Source: Streptomyces griseoluteus
GTDB lineage: Bacteria > Actinomycetota > Actinomycetes > Streptomycetales > Streptomycetaceae
Assembly (NCBI RefSeq): GCF_004784465.1
Contig: NZ_SRRU01000013.1
Coordinates: 96,301 to 160,300 of the forward strand
DNA: 64,000 nucleotides
Direction of reading: 5' to 3'
Shown: in pieces, positions 1-9,106 of the stretch
Position numbering within the stretch: position 1 is the first letter of the stretch
How the letters are laid out: each line of letters opens with the position of its first letter
Position numbers and translations under genes: made by a program
Notes under the pieces: model-generated
Seen by the model: the letters and a program-made list of their open reading frames with translations, nothing else
What the model was told of the DNA's origin: nothing
Databases searched by the model: none

Positions 1-2
1 CC

Positions 3-731
3 GCATTGGAGGTGCGGGGCCTCGCCCGCAACGGTGAGTTCGACCCGCTCGACCTCGTGGTGCGGCCGGGCGAGATCGTCGGGATCGCCGGGCTCGTCGG
101 CTCCGGCCGCTCGGAGATCCTGGAGACGGTCTACGGCGCCCGCAAGCCCGACGCCGGCCACGTCCTGGTCGGCGGCCGGCCGGTCCGGCCCGGCAGCGTA
201 CGCGCCGCCGTGCGCGCCGGGATAGGGCTGGCCCCGGAGGAACGCAAGGCGCAGGCCCTGCTCATGCTGGAGTCCGTCACCCGCAATGTCTCGGTGTCCA
301 CCCTCTCCCGCTTCGCCCGCGCCGGCTGGATCGACCGGCGCGCCGAGCTGGGCGCCGCGCGCGCCGCGACCCGCGAGCTGTCGCTGCGCCCGGACAACCC
401 GGCCGTCCCCGTCCGCACCCTCTCCGGCGGCAACCAGCAGAAGGCCGTCCTCGCCCGCTGGCTGCTGCGCGGCTGCCGGGTGCTGCTGCTCGACGAGCCC
501 ACCCGCGGCGTCGACGTCGGCGCCCGCGCCGAGCTGTACGCCGTGGTCCGCCGGCTCGCCGACGAGGGCCTCGCCGTGCTGCTGGTCTCCAGCGAGGTGC
601 CCGAGGTCCTCGGCCTCGCCGACCGTGTCCTGGTGCTCAGAGAAGGCCACGTCGTCCACGAGGCACCCGCCCGCGAACTCGACGAGCACCGCGTACTCGA
701 CCTCGTCATGGAAGGAAGCCCGGCGTCATGA
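3..731 (+). CDS. Sugar ABC transporter ATP-binding protein (C-terminal part, cut by window edge)
   Basis: This is the second nucleotide-binding half of an RbsA/XylG/MglA-type ATPase, which energises import of a monosaccharide or related polyol. The visible 242 residues carry a Walker-A-like loop (GLVGSGRSE), the ABC signature LSGGNQQK and a Walker B segment LLLDEPTRGVD. The degenerate Walker A (R for K) is typical of the C-terminal domain of these two-domain ATPases, so the first domain should lie upstream of the window. Its stop codon overlaps the permease start by four bases (ATGA), which indicates an operon. The sugar family is clear; the substrate is not visible. Confidence 0.93.
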   Translation, partial: ALEVRGLARNGEFDPLDLVVRPGEIVGIAGLVGSGRSEILETVYGARKPDAGHVLVGGRPVRPGSVRAAVRAGIGLAPEERKAQALLMLESVTRNVSVSTLSRFARAGWIDRRAELGAARAATRELSLRPDNPAVPVRTLSGGNQQKAVLARWLLRGCRVLLLDEPTRGVDVGARAELYAVVRRLADEGLAVLLVSSEVPEVLGLADRVLVLREGHVVHEAPARELDEHRVLDLVMEGSPAS

Positions 732-1747
732 CGCAGCCCGTCTCCCCGCCCCGGTACGACAGCGGCAAGGCGCCCGCGGCCGCGCGGCCCCCCGCCTGGC
801 GCACGCTCGCGGCCCGTGCCGATGTCCGGACCCTCTCCCTGCTCGGCGTCCTCGCCGTCCTGACCGTGATCGGCGGGGTCACCAAGCCGGACGAGTTCCT
901 CGACACCCGCAACCTCCAGCTCGTCCTCACCCAGGCGTCCGTGATCGGGGTCGTCACCGTCGGCATGACCTTCGTCATCACCTCCGGCGGCATCGACCTG
1001 TCGGTCGGCGCGATCGTCGCCCTCGCCTCGGTGTGGGCGACCACGGTGGCGACCCAGGAGTACGGGTTCGCGGGCATCCTCTTCACGGCGCTCGCCGTCG
1101 GCGTGGGCTGCGGCCTGGTCAACGGCCTCCTCGTCGCCTACGGCGGCATGGTCCCCTTCATCGCCACCCTGGCCATGCTCGCCTCGGCACGCGGACTCGC
1201 CCTCCAGATCACCGACGGACGCACCCAGATCGTCACCGTCGACTCCGTCCTCGGCCTCGGCGAGCGCGACGCCTACGTTCTCGGTATCCCGCCGCTGGTC
1301 CTGGTCTTCGCCGTCGTCACCGTCATCGGCTGGCTCGTGCTGAACCGGACCACCTTCGGCCGCCGCACCGTCGCGGTCGGCGGCAACGCGGAGGCGGCCC
1401 GCCTGGCCGGCATCGACGTCCGCCGCCAGCGCCTCTACCTCTACCTGCTCTCCGGACTGTGCTGCGGCATCGCGGCCTTCCTGCTGATCATCCTGGCCGG
1501 CTCGGGCCAGAACACCAACGGCAACCTCTACGAACTCGACGCCATCGCCGCCGCCATCATCGGCGGCACCCTGCTCAGCGGCGGCCGGGGCACCATCACC
1601 GGCTCGGTGCTGGGCGTGCTGATCTTCACCACGATCACCGACATCTTCGCCCTGAACAACCTGCAGAGCGACGTCCAGCAGATCGCCAAGGGCGCGATCA
1701 TCGTCGCCGCCGTGCTGGTCCAGCGCCGTACCGCGAGCACGACCTGA
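728..1747 (+). CDS. Sugar ABC transporter permease (RbsC family)
   Basis: This is a 339-residue integral membrane protein of the branched-chain/ribose permease fold. It has about eight to ten hydrophobic helices and the family segment SGGIDLSVGAIVAL near residue 88. It forms the membrane channel of the importer together with the ATPase, whose stop it overlaps, and the lipoprotein that follows 17 bases downstream. Length is normal for RbsC. The hydrophilic N-terminus before the first helix (about 30 residues) is common in actinobacterial members. Substrate is unknown; the neighbours argue for a sugar derivative. Confidence 0.94.
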   Translation: MTQPVSPPRYDSGKAPAAARPPAWRTLAARADVRTLSLLGVLAVLTVIGGVTKPDEFLDTRNLQLVLTQASVIGVVTVGMTFVITSGGIDLSVGAIVALASVWATTVATQEYGFAGILFTALAVGVGCGLVNGLLVAYGGMVPFIATLAMLASARGLALQITDGRTQIVTVDSVLGLGERDAYVLGIPPLVLVFAVVTVIGWLVLNRTTFGRRTVAVGGNAEAARLAGIDVRRQRLYLYLLSGLCCGIAAFLLIILAGSGQNTNGNLYELDAIAAAIIGGTLLSGGRGTITGSVLGVLIFTTITDIFALNNLQSDVQQIAKGAIIVAAVLVQRRTASTT

Positions 1748-1764
1748 GGAAAGGGTTCACCGCC

Positions 1765-2817
1765 ATGCGACCGACCGCACCGACACCTCTGACCAGCCGC
1801 AGAGGGCTCCTCTTCGGCACCGCCGCCGTCGGCGCCGGGGCCTTCCTCGCCGGGTGCACCAGCAACGACCCGAAGGACGAGAAGACCGCCGCCGAGGACA
1901 GGCCCGCCGACGACAAGCCCGGCAAGCACGTCACCATCGGCTTCGCCGGCCCGCAGGCCGACCACGGCTGGCTCAACGCCATCAACGACAACGCCAAGCG
2001 GCGCGCCCGCACCTACTCCGACGTCACCCTGGAGATCACCGAGGGCTCCAACGACACCGCCGCCCAGATCGGGCAGATCGAGACCCTCATCAACAAGAAG
2101 GTCGACGTCCTCGTCGTCCTGCCCGCCGACGGCAAGGCCCTCACCCAGGTCGGCCTCAAGGCCATGCGGGCCGGCATCCCGGTCGTCAACCTCGACCGCG
2201 TCTTCAACACCCCGCAGGCGTACCGCTGCTGGATCGGCGGCGACAACTACGGCATGGGCCTCAACGCCGGGCACTACATCGGCGAGAAGCTCAAGGACAC
2301 CCCGGACGCCCGGGTCGTGGAGCTGGCCGGCCTGGACAACCTGGAGCTGACCAAGCAGCGCACCAAGGGCTTCGACGACGCTCTGAAGAACTACCCCAAC
2401 ATCCGCAAGGTGGCCCGCCAGGCGGCCGACTTCACCGTGGAGTCCGGCCAGGCCAAGATGGCCCAACTCCTCCAAGCACAGCGCAAGTTCGACGCCCTGT
2501 GGAACCACGACGACGACCAGGGCGTGGGCGCGCTGCGTGCCGTGGAGCAGGCGGGCCGGGACGGCTTCCTCATGGTCGGCGGCGCCGGCGCGCTCTCCGC
2601 GTTCCAGGCCATCAAGCGCGACGACGGCGTACTGAAGGCGACCGTCCTCTACCCGCCCACCATGTCCGCCTCCGCCATCGACCTCGCCCGCGCCCTCGGC
2701 CAGGGCAAGGGCGTGGGCGGCATGGCCGAGTACGAGATCCCGGCCTCCGTCACGCTCTACTCCGCCGTCGTCGACAAGGACAACGTCGACCGGTACATGC
2801 CCACCGGCTTCCGGTGA
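1765..2817 (+). CDS. Sugar ABC transporter substrate-binding lipoprotein
   Basis: This is a 350-residue periplasmic-binding-protein type 1 (RbsB-like) protein. The start at 1765 is preceded by GAGGAAAGG and gives a signal sequence with SRRGLLFG, which suggests Tat export. A lipobox LAGC follows, so the mature protein should be lipid-anchored at Cys 31. The two-lobed fold is recognisable from the motifs VTIGFAGPQADHGW and GIPVVNLDRVF. Longer reading in this frame upstream is only an open shadow of the ATPase and permease. It captures the ligand for the two preceding genes. Confidence 0.94.
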   Translation: MRPTAPTPLTSRRGLLFGTAAVGAGAFLAGCTSNDPKDEKTAAEDRPADDKPGKHVTIGFAGPQADHGWLNAINDNAKRRARTYSDVTLEITEGSNDTAAQIGQIETLINKKVDVLVVLPADGKALTQVGLKAMRAGIPVVNLDRVFNTPQAYRCWIGGDNYGMGLNAGHYIGEKLKDTPDARVVELAGLDNLELTKQRTKGFDDALKNYPNIRKVARQAADFTVESGQAKMAQLLQAQRKFDALWNHDDDQGVGALRAVEQAGRDGFLMVGGAGALSAFQAIKRDDGVLKATVLYPPTMSASAIDLARALGQGKGVGGMAEYEIPASVTLYSAVVDKDNVDRYMPTGFR

Positions 2818-2875
2818 CCGGCCCCCGCCCCACCCGCACGGCACCCCGTACGAGGACGAGGAGAGGACCCACCGC

Positions 2876-4066
2876 ATGGCAGCGCCGCAGAGTTCAGCAG
2901 GGGACGGCACCCGGCCCGGCCTTGAGGACAAGCCGCCGTTGCGCATCGGGATGGTCGGCTACGCCTTCATGGGCGCCGCCCACTCCCAGGGCTGGCGCAC
3001 GGCGGGCCGCGTCTTCGACCTGCCCCGCGAACCGGTCCTGTCCGTGCTGTGCGGCCGGGACGCCGACGCCGTCCGCGCCGCCGCCGAGCGCCACGGGTGG
3101 GCGGCCACCGAGACCGACTGGCGTGCGCTGATCGCCCGCGACGACGTCGACCTGGTCGACGTCTGCACCCCCGGCGACAGCCACGCCGAGATCGCCCTCG
3201 CCGCGCTCGCGGCCGGCAAGCACGTGCTGTGCGAGAAGCCGCTGGCCAACACCGTCGAGGAGGCGGAGGCCATGGCGGAGGCGGCGGAAGCTGCCTACGC
3301 ACGGGGGAAGTCGGCCATGGTCGGCTTCAACTACCGCCGGGTGCCCGCCGTCGCCCTCGCCCGCCGGATGATCACCGAGGGGCGGCTCGGCACCCTGCGC
3401 CATGTCCGGGTGAGCTATCTCCAGGACTGGCTGGTGGACCCGGAGTCCCCGCTGACCTGGCGACTGCGCAAGGAGGCGGCCGGCTCGGGCGCGCTCGGGG
3501 ATCTGGGGGCCCATGTCATCGACGTCGCACAGTACTTGGCGGGGGAGAGGCTCGCCGGGGTCTCCGCGCTCACCGAGACCTTCGTACGTCAACGGCCTCT
3601 GCCGGAGGGCGGCTCGGGCCCGGTCACGGTGGACGACGCCGCCTTGTTCACGGGCCGGTTCGCCTCCGGCGCGCTGGCCTCCTTCGAGGCGACCCGGTAC
3701 GCCACGGGCCGCAAGAACGCTCTGCGGATCGAGCTGAACGGAGAACGGGGTTCCCTCGCCTTCGACTTGGAGCGGCTCAACGAGCTGTCCTTCCACGACG
3801 GCACCGAACCCGGTGCGCACGCGGGGTTCCGCCGCATCCTGGTGACCGAGCCCGACCATCCCTATCTGGACGCCTGGTGGCCGCCCGGCCACGGCCTCGG
3901 CTACGAGCACACCTTCGTCCACCAGGCCCGCGACCTCGTCCACGCCATCGCCGAGGGCCGCAGGCCGGTTCCCTCGTTCGCCGACGGCCTGGAGGTCCAG
4001 CGGGTGCTCGCCGCCGTGGAGGAGAGCGCCGCGAAGAACTCCGTCTACACCCCGATCGTGTTCTGA
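2876..4066 (+). CDS. Gfo/Idh/MocA family oxidoreductase
   Basis: This is a 396-residue NAD(P)-dependent dehydrogenase. Residues around 23-45 form the Rossmann start (IGMVGYAFMGAAHSQGW). CEKPLANT near residue 120 is the family EKP motif with the catalytic or nicotinamide-contacting lysine. LGDLGAHVIDVAQYLAG belongs to the substrate domain. Members oxidise or reduce one hydroxyl of sugars or cyclitols, often at C3 or C2. A GAGGAGAGG ribosome site lies about 13 bases before ATG. Its position between the importer and a TIM-barrel isomerase suggests the first intracellular oxidation of the imported compound. Confidence 0.92.
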   Translation: MAAPQSSAGDGTRPGLEDKPPLRIGMVGYAFMGAAHSQGWRTAGRVFDLPREPVLSVLCGRDADAVRAAAERHGWAATETDWRALIARDDVDLVDVCTPGDSHAEIALAALAAGKHVLCEKPLANTVEEAEAMAEAAEAAYARGKSAMVGFNYRRVPAVALARRMITEGRLGTLRHVRVSYLQDWLVDPESPLTWRLRKEAAGSGALGDLGAHVIDVAQYLAGERLAGVSALTETFVRQRPLPEGGSGPVTVDDAALFTGRFASGALASFEATRYATGRKNALRIELNGERGSLAFDLERLNELSFHDGTEPGAHAGFRRILVTEPDHPYLDAWWPPGHGLGYEHTFVHQARDLVHAIAEGRRPVPSFADGLEVQRVLAAVEESAAKNSVYTPIVF

Positions 4067-4091
4067 ATCCGTGTTCCGAGGAGGGCCGGCC

Positions 4092-5090
4092 ATGCCGCGT
4101 ACGTTCACCCTGTTCACCGGCCAGTGGGCCGACCTGCCGCTGGAGGAGGTCTGCCGCCTCGCCCGCGACTTCGGCTACGACGGGCTCGAACTCGCCTGCT
4201 GGGGAGACCACTTCGAGGTCGACAAGGCGCTCACGGACCCGTCCTATCTCGCCTCGCGCCATCAGCTCCTCGACAAGTACGGACTGAGATGCTGGGCCAT
4301 CTCCAACCATCTGGTCGGCCAGGCCGTATGCGACGCCATCATCGACGAACGCCACCAGGCGATCCTGCCCGCCCGGATCTGGGGCGACGGAGACGCCGAG
4401 GGCGTACGGCAGCGGGCGGCGGCCGAGATCGCGGACACCGCCCGGGCGGCCGCCGCCTTCGGCGTGGACACCGTGGTCGGCTTCACCGGCTCCGCCATCT
4501 GGCACCTCGTCGCCATGTTCCCGCCCGCCCCCGAGACGATGATCGAGCGGGGCTACCAGGACTTCGCCGAGCGCTGGAACCCGATCCTGGACGTCTTCGA
4601 CGCCGAGGGCGTGCGGTTCGCCCACGAGGTCCACCCCAGTGAGATCGCCTACGACTACTGGACGACCCATCGGGCCCTGGAGGCGGTCGGACACCGGCCC
4701 GCCTTCGGGCTCAACTTCGACCCCTCCCACTTCGTGTGGCAGGACCTGGACCCGGTCGGCTTCCTGTGGGACTTCCGGGACCGGATCTACCACGTGGACT
4801 GCAAGGAGGCCCGCAAGCGTCTGGACGGCCGCAACGGCCGGCTCGGCTCCCACCTCCCCTGGGGCGACCCGCGCCGGGGCTGGGACTTCGTCTCGGCCGG
4901 ACACGGTGACGTCCCCTGGGAGGACGTGTTCCGGATGCTGGCCTCCATCGGCTACCAGGGTCCCGTCTCCGTCGAGTGGGAGGACGCCGGCATGGACCGG
5001 CTCCAGGGCGCCCCCGAAGCCCTGACCCGCCTCAAGGCGTACGACTTCGACCCGCCGTCGGCCTCGTTCGACGCGGCGTTCGGCCACTGA
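4092..5090 (+). CDS. Sugar phosphate isomerase/epimerase (TIM barrel)
   Basis: This is a 332-residue AP-endonuclease-2 superfamily TIM barrel, a fold that uses a divalent metal held by Glu/Asp/His to isomerise, epimerise or dehydrate sugars. Likely metal ligands sit in FAHEVHPSEIAYD, LNFDPSHFVWQ, YHVDCKEARK and the terminal VSVEWEDAGMD. The ATG at 4092 is chosen over a GTG at 4071 because GAGGAGGG lies just before it. It follows the oxidoreductase by 25 bases. Gfo/Idh plus this fold is the pairing known from 3-keto-glycoside and inositol pathways; the exact reaction is inferred only. Confidence 0.9.
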   Translation: MPRTFTLFTGQWADLPLEEVCRLARDFGYDGLELACWGDHFEVDKALTDPSYLASRHQLLDKYGLRCWAISNHLVGQAVCDAIIDERHQAILPARIWGDGDAEGVRQRAAAEIADTARAAAAFGVDTVVGFTGSAIWHLVAMFPPAPETMIERGYQDFAERWNPILDVFDAEGVRFAHEVHPSEIAYDYWTTHRALEAVGHRPAFGLNFDPSHFVWQDLDPVGFLWDFRDRIYHVDCKEARKRLDGRNGRLGSHLPWGDPRRGWDFVSAGHGDVPWEDVFRMLASIGYQGPVSVEWEDAGMDRLQGAPEALTRLKAYDFDPPSASFDAAFGH

Positions 5091-5147
5091 CGCTCCCCAT
5101 CGGTCCCTGACGCTCCCCACTGGTCCCTGACTCTCCCCACCGGGATG
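5088..5147 (+). repeat. Three tandem 20-bp units over the stop codon of the TIM-barrel gene
   Basis: Three consecutive 20-base units begin with TGACGCTCCCC, TGACGCTCCCC and TGACTCTCCCC. The first TGA is the stop codon of the preceding gene. Units one and two differ mainly at the CATCGG/CACTGG positions; unit three is more diverged at its 3' end. Function unknown; probably slipped-strand duplication. Confidence 0.8.
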
Positions 5148-5161
5148 ACGGCGCATCCCGG
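5140..5161 (+). terminator. Hairpin between TIM-barrel gene and sugar dehydrogenase
   Basis: A perfect 8-bp stem, CCGGGATG/CATCCCGG, encloses a 6-base loop just after the tandem repeat. There is no T run. It may attenuate transcription between the cytoplasmic and secreted parts of the cluster, or stabilise the upstream mRNA. Confidence 0.45.
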
Positions 5162-5206
5162 CGCACCCCCACCCGCCCGTACAACCCGCTTCTTCTGGAG
5201 GCATCC

Positions 5207-7684
5207 GTGCACGGGAACGACCGCCCCACCGGTACTCCAAGCCGCCGGCCACGCCTGCGCACCGCTCTCGCCCTCGCCTGCGGTGCGCTCCTCATCGGCG
5301 CCACCCCCGCCCTCACCGCCCCCGGCGCTGCCGCCGCCGACCGGAACGGTGCCGCCGCCGAGGACTTCCAGCAGGTCACCCTCGCCCGCGGCGAGGCGGA
5401 GGTAGGCGAGCCCATGAGCCTCGCCGTCCTGCCCGACCGCTCCGTCCTGCACACCTCCCGCGACGGCGAACTCCGCCTCACCGACGCCACCGGCACGACC
5501 CGCACCGCGGGCAAGCTCGCCGTCTACTCCCACGACGAGGAGGGCCTCCAAGGCGTCGGCGTCGACCCGCACTTCACCGACAACCGGTTCGTCTACCTCT
5601 ACTACGCGCCCCCGATGGACACCCCGCCCGGCGACGCCCCCGAGACCGGCACCGCCGCCGACTTCGCCCCCTTCGACGGCGTCAACCGGCTCTCCCGCTT
5701 CGTGCTGAAGACCGACGGCACCCTGGACGCCGCGAGCGAGAAGAAGATCCTGGAGGTGCCGACCTCGCGCGGCATCTGCTGCCACGTCGGCGGCGACATC
5801 GACTTCGACAAGGACGGCAACCTCTACCTGTCGACCGGCGACGACTCCAACCCCTTCCAGTCCGACGGCTTCACCCCCATCGACGAACGCGCCGACCGCA
5901 ACCCGGCCTTCGACGCCCAGCGCACCGCCGGCAACACCAACGACCTGCGCGGCAAGATCCTGCGCATCAAGGTGCAGGACGACGGCTCCTACACCGTCCC
6001 CGACGGCAACCTCTTCGCACCCGGCACCGCGAAGACCCGCCCCGAGATCTACGCCATGGGCTTCCGCAACCCGTTCCGCTTCAGCGTCGACAAGGAGACC
6101 GGCGTCCTCTACGTCGGCGACTACGGCCCCGACGCCGGTGCCGCCGATCCCGCCCGAGGCCCCGGCGGCCAGGTCGAATTCGCCCGCGTCACCGGCCCCG
6201 GCAACTTCGGCTGGCCCTACTGCACCGGCAAGAACGACGCCTACGTGGACTACGACTTCGCCACGAAGACCTCCGGCGCGGCCTTCGACTGCGCCGCCCC
6301 CAAGAACGACTCCCCGCACAACACCGGCCTCACCGACCTGCCCCCGGCCCAGGCGGCCTGGCTGCCCTACGACGGCGCGTCCGTACCGGAGTTCGGCGAC
6401 GGTTCCGAGTCCCCGATGGGTGGCCCCGTCTACCACTACGACCCCGCCCTCGACTCGCCCGTGAAGTTCCCCGAGGCGTACGACGGCGACTTCTTCGCCG
6501 GTGAGTTCGGCCGCCGCTGGATCAAGCGCATCGAGACCGGCGCGGACGGCGCCGTGCAGTCGATCAACGCCTTCCCCTGGACCGGCACCCAGGTGATGGA
6601 CATGGCCTTCGGCCCCGACGGCGCCCTGTACGTCCTGGACTACGGCACGGCCTGGTTCGGCGGCGACGACAACTCCGCCCTGTACCGCATCGAGAACGCC
6701 ACCGACGGACACTCGCCCGTGGCCAGGGCCGCCGCCGACAAGACCTCCGGGCAGGCCGCGCTGAAGGTCCGCTTCTCCTCGGCCGGCACCACCGACCAGG
6801 ACGGCGACACCCTCACCCATCACTGGGACTTCGGTGACGGCACCAGCTCCACCGCCGCCAACCCCACCCACACCTACCGGCAGAACGGCACCTACACCGC
6901 CACCCTGACCGCCAAGGACCCCTCCGGCCGCACCGGCAGCGCCGCCGTACGCGTCGTCGTCGGCAACACCGCGCCCACCGTGACCCTCCAGCTCCCGCAG
7001 GACGGACAGCTGTTCAGCTTCGGTGACGCGGTCCCCTTCACGGTCAAGGTCACCGACCCCGAGGACGGTCAGAACATCGACTGCTCCAAGGTCACCGTCC
7101 ACTTCATCCTCGGCCACGACACCCACGGCCACCCGCTGACCTCCGCCAAGGGCTGCTCCGGCACCATCCAGACCAGTGCCGACGGCGGACACGACGAGAA
7201 CGAGGACATCTTCGGCGTGTTCGACGCCGAGTACACCGACAACGGAGGCGGCGGCCAGGCCGCGCTCACCTCCCACGACCAGAACGTCACCCAGCCCCGC
7301 CACCGCCAGGCCGAGCACTACACCGACTTCTCCGGCGTCACCCTCCAGTCCAAGGACACCGCCCACGGTGGCAAGACCGTCGGCGACATCCACTCCGGCG
7401 ACTGGATCTCCTTCACCCCCTACGCGCTGGGCAACGCCAGGAAGATCACCGCACGCGTCTCCTCCGGCGGCGCCGGCGGCACCCTGGAGATCCGCGCCGG
7501 ATCGGCCAAAGGCACCCTGCTCGGCAAGGCCACCGTGCCGGTGACGGGCGGCTGGGAGACCTTCCAGGACGTCAGCGCCGGCCTGTCCCGCGCGCCGAAG
7601 GCCACGACCACGCTCTTCCTCGTCTTCAAGGGCGGCACCGGCGCCCTCTTCGACGTGGACGACTTCACCTTCACCACCGGCTGA
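5207..7684 (+). CDS. Secreted PQQ-type sugar dehydrogenase with PKD and CBM6-like domains
   Basis: This is an 825-residue exported protein. GTG start is favoured by TCTGGAGG seven bases upstream. A Sec-type signal ends near AAAADRN. Residues about 45-490 form a glucose/sorbosone dehydrogenase beta-propeller (motifs GVGVDPHF, YLSTGDDSN, NDLRGKILRI, MGFRNPFRF). A PKD domain follows (HHWDFGDGTSSTAANPTHTY, about 540-590), then an Ig-like spacer and a CBM6-like carbohydrate-binding domain (about 700-825). Family knowledge: soluble quinoprotein aldose dehydrogenases oxidise sugars outside the membrane. It may oxidise glycosides before uptake. Actual PQQ use is not shown by sequence. Confidence 0.88.
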   Translation: MHGNDRPTGTPSRRPRLRTALALACGALLIGATPALTAPGAAAADRNGAAAEDFQQVTLARGEAEVGEPMSLAVLPDRSVLHTSRDGELRLTDATGTTRTAGKLAVYSHDEEGLQGVGVDPHFTDNRFVYLYYAPPMDTPPGDAPETGTAADFAPFDGVNRLSRFVLKTDGTLDAASEKKILEVPTSRGICCHVGGDIDFDKDGNLYLSTGDDSNPFQSDGFTPIDERADRNPAFDAQRTAGNTNDLRGKILRIKVQDDGSYTVPDGNLFAPGTAKTRPEIYAMGFRNPFRFSVDKETGVLYVGDYGPDAGAADPARGPGGQVEFARVTGPGNFGWPYCTGKNDAYVDYDFATKTSGAAFDCAAPKNDSPHNTGLTDLPPAQAAWLPYDGASVPEFGDGSESPMGGPVYHYDPALDSPVKFPEAYDGDFFAGEFGRRWIKRIETGADGAVQSINAFPWTGTQVMDMAFGPDGALYVLDYGTAWFGGDDNSALYRIENATDGHSPVARAAADKTSGQAALKVRFSSAGTTDQDGDTLTHHWDFGDGTSSTAANPTHTYRQNGTYTATLTAKDPSGRTGSAAVRVVVGNTAPTVTLQLPQDGQLFSFGDAVPFTVKVTDPEDGQNIDCSKVTVHFILGHDTHGHPLTSAKGCSGTIQTSADGGHDENEDIFGVFDAEYTDNGGGGQAALTSHDQNVTQPRHRQAEHYTDFSGVTLQSKDTAHGGKTVGDIHSGDWISFTPYALGNARKITARVSSGGAGGTLEIRAGSAKGTLLGKATVPVTGGWETFQDVSAGLSRAPKATTTLFLVFKGGTGALFDVDDFTFTTG

Positions 7685-7698
7685 GCGGAGGGCACCCC

Positions 7699-9027
7699 AT
7701 GCGCACCACACGCCTGCTCACCACCACCGCCCTGGGAGCCGCACTGCTGCTCGGCTGCCTCACCGGCCCGGCCGCCGCGAAGCCCACCGAGACCGGACGG
7801 GTCCTGGTCTTCTCCAAGACCGCCGGCTTCCGCCACGACTCCATCCCGGACGGCATCGCGGCGGTACAGCAGCTCGGCGAGACGGACGGCCTCACGGTCG
7901 ACGCCACCGAGGACGCCACCGCCTTCACCACCCGCAACCTGCGCCGCTACGACGCCGTCGTCTTCCTCTCCACCACCGGCGACGTCCTCGACTCCGCCCA
8001 GCAGCGGGCCTTCGAGGGCTACATCCGCCATGGCGGCGGCTACGTCGGCGTCCACGCGGCCGCCGACACCGAGTACGACTGGCCGTTCTACGGCGGCCTC
8101 GCCGGAGCCTGGTTCGCCTCGCACCCGGCGATCCAGCCCGCCACGGTCGTGGTCGAGGACCACGCCCACCCCTCGACCGCCGCCCTGCCCACCCGGTGGG
8201 AACGCACCGACGAGTGGTACAACTACCGCGCCAACCCGCGCGAACGCGCCCACGTCCTGGCCTCGCTGGACGAGTCCTCCTACAGCGGTGGCACCATGAA
8301 CGGCGACCACCCGATCGCCTGGTGCCAGAGCTACCAGGGCGGCCGCGCCTTCTACACCGGAGGCGGTCACACCCGCGAGTCCTACGCCGACCCCGCCTTC
8401 CGCGCTCACCTGCTGGGCGGCCTCCGCTGGGCCGCCGGCACCGCCCAGGCCGACTGCCGCCCGGAGAACGGCTACCGCCGCCTCTTCGACGGCAGCTCGC
8501 TGGAGGGCTGGCGGCAGGCGGGACCGGGCTCCTTCACCCTGTCCGCCGGCGGCACGCTCACCTCGTCCGGCGGCATGGGCCTGCTCTGGTACGCCGCCTC
8601 GGGCTTCTCGTCGTACTCCCTGAAGCTCGACTGGAAGATCACCGGAGACGGCAACTCGGGCGTCTTCGTCGGCTTCCCGCCCTCCGACGACCCCTGGTCC
8701 GCCGTGGACAACGGCTACGAGGTCCAGATCGACGCCACCGACGTCCCGGAGAAGACCACCGGCTCGGTGTACGGCTTCCAGTCCGCCGACCTGGCCGCAC
8801 GGGACCGCGCGCTGAACCCGCCGGGGGAGTGGAACACCTATGAGATCCGCGTCGAGGGCGAGCGTCTGCGGATCTGGCTCAACGGGGTCCCGGTGAACGA
8901 CTTCACCAACACCGACCCCGCCCGCAGCCTGCGGGACGGCCACATCGGCATCCAGAACCACGGTGCCGACGACCAGGTGTCGTTCCGCGACGTCCGGATC
9001 AAGGAACTGCCGGTGCGGGGGCGCTGA
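7699..9027 (+). CDS. Secreted ThuA-domain protein with C-terminal DUF1080 (3-keto-disaccharide hydrolase-like) domain
   Basis: This is a 442-residue protein with a signal peptide ending around PAAAKP. Residues about 33-255 are a ThuA/glutamine-amidotransferase-like domain (RVLVFSKTAGFRHDSIPDG, GGGYVGVHAAADTEYDW). Residues about 265-440 are a DUF1080 concanavalin-like domain (RRLFDGSSLEGW, GNSGVFVGF, YEVQIDATD, HIGIQNHG). GGAGGG precedes the ATG by seven bases, and only 14 bases separate it from the dehydrogenase stop. DUF1080 members have been shown to hydrolyse 3-keto-disaccharides, and ThuA is linked to 3-keto sugars, so this gene supports a 3-keto-glycoside theme. The combined reaction is inference. 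Confidence 0.88.
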   Translation: MRTTRLLTTTALGAALLLGCLTGPAAAKPTETGRVLVFSKTAGFRHDSIPDGIAAVQQLGETDGLTVDATEDATAFTTRNLRRYDAVVFLSTTGDVLDSAQQRAFEGYIRHGGGYVGVHAAADTEYDWPFYGGLAGAWFASHPAIQPATVVVEDHAHPSTAALPTRWERTDEWYNYRANPRERAHVLASLDESSYSGGTMNGDHPIAWCQSYQGGRAFYTGGGHTRESYADPAFRAHLLGGLRWAAGTAQADCRPENGYRRLFDGSSLEGWRQAGPGSFTLSAGGTLTSSGGMGLLWYAASGFSSYSLKLDWKITGDGNSGVFVGFPPSDDPWSAVDNGYEVQIDATDVPEKTTGSVYGFQSADLAARDRALNPPGEWNTYEIRVEGERLRIWLNGVPVNDFTNTDPARSLRDGHIGIQNHGADDQVSFRDVRIKELPVRGR

Positions 9028-9106
9028 AGCGACGGCGGGCGGGGCACGCCGTAGCCCCGCCCGCCGTCTCCCGTCCCTGATCAGTACGCCCACAAGGAGG
9101 CCGACC

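Noticed and set aside
286..1764. Long open frame continuing upstream of the binding-lipoprotein gene
   Set aside because: It overlaps the ATPase and permease genes in another frame, is Arg/Pro/Ala rich without motifs, and the lipoprotein has its own signal sequence and ribosome site at 1765.
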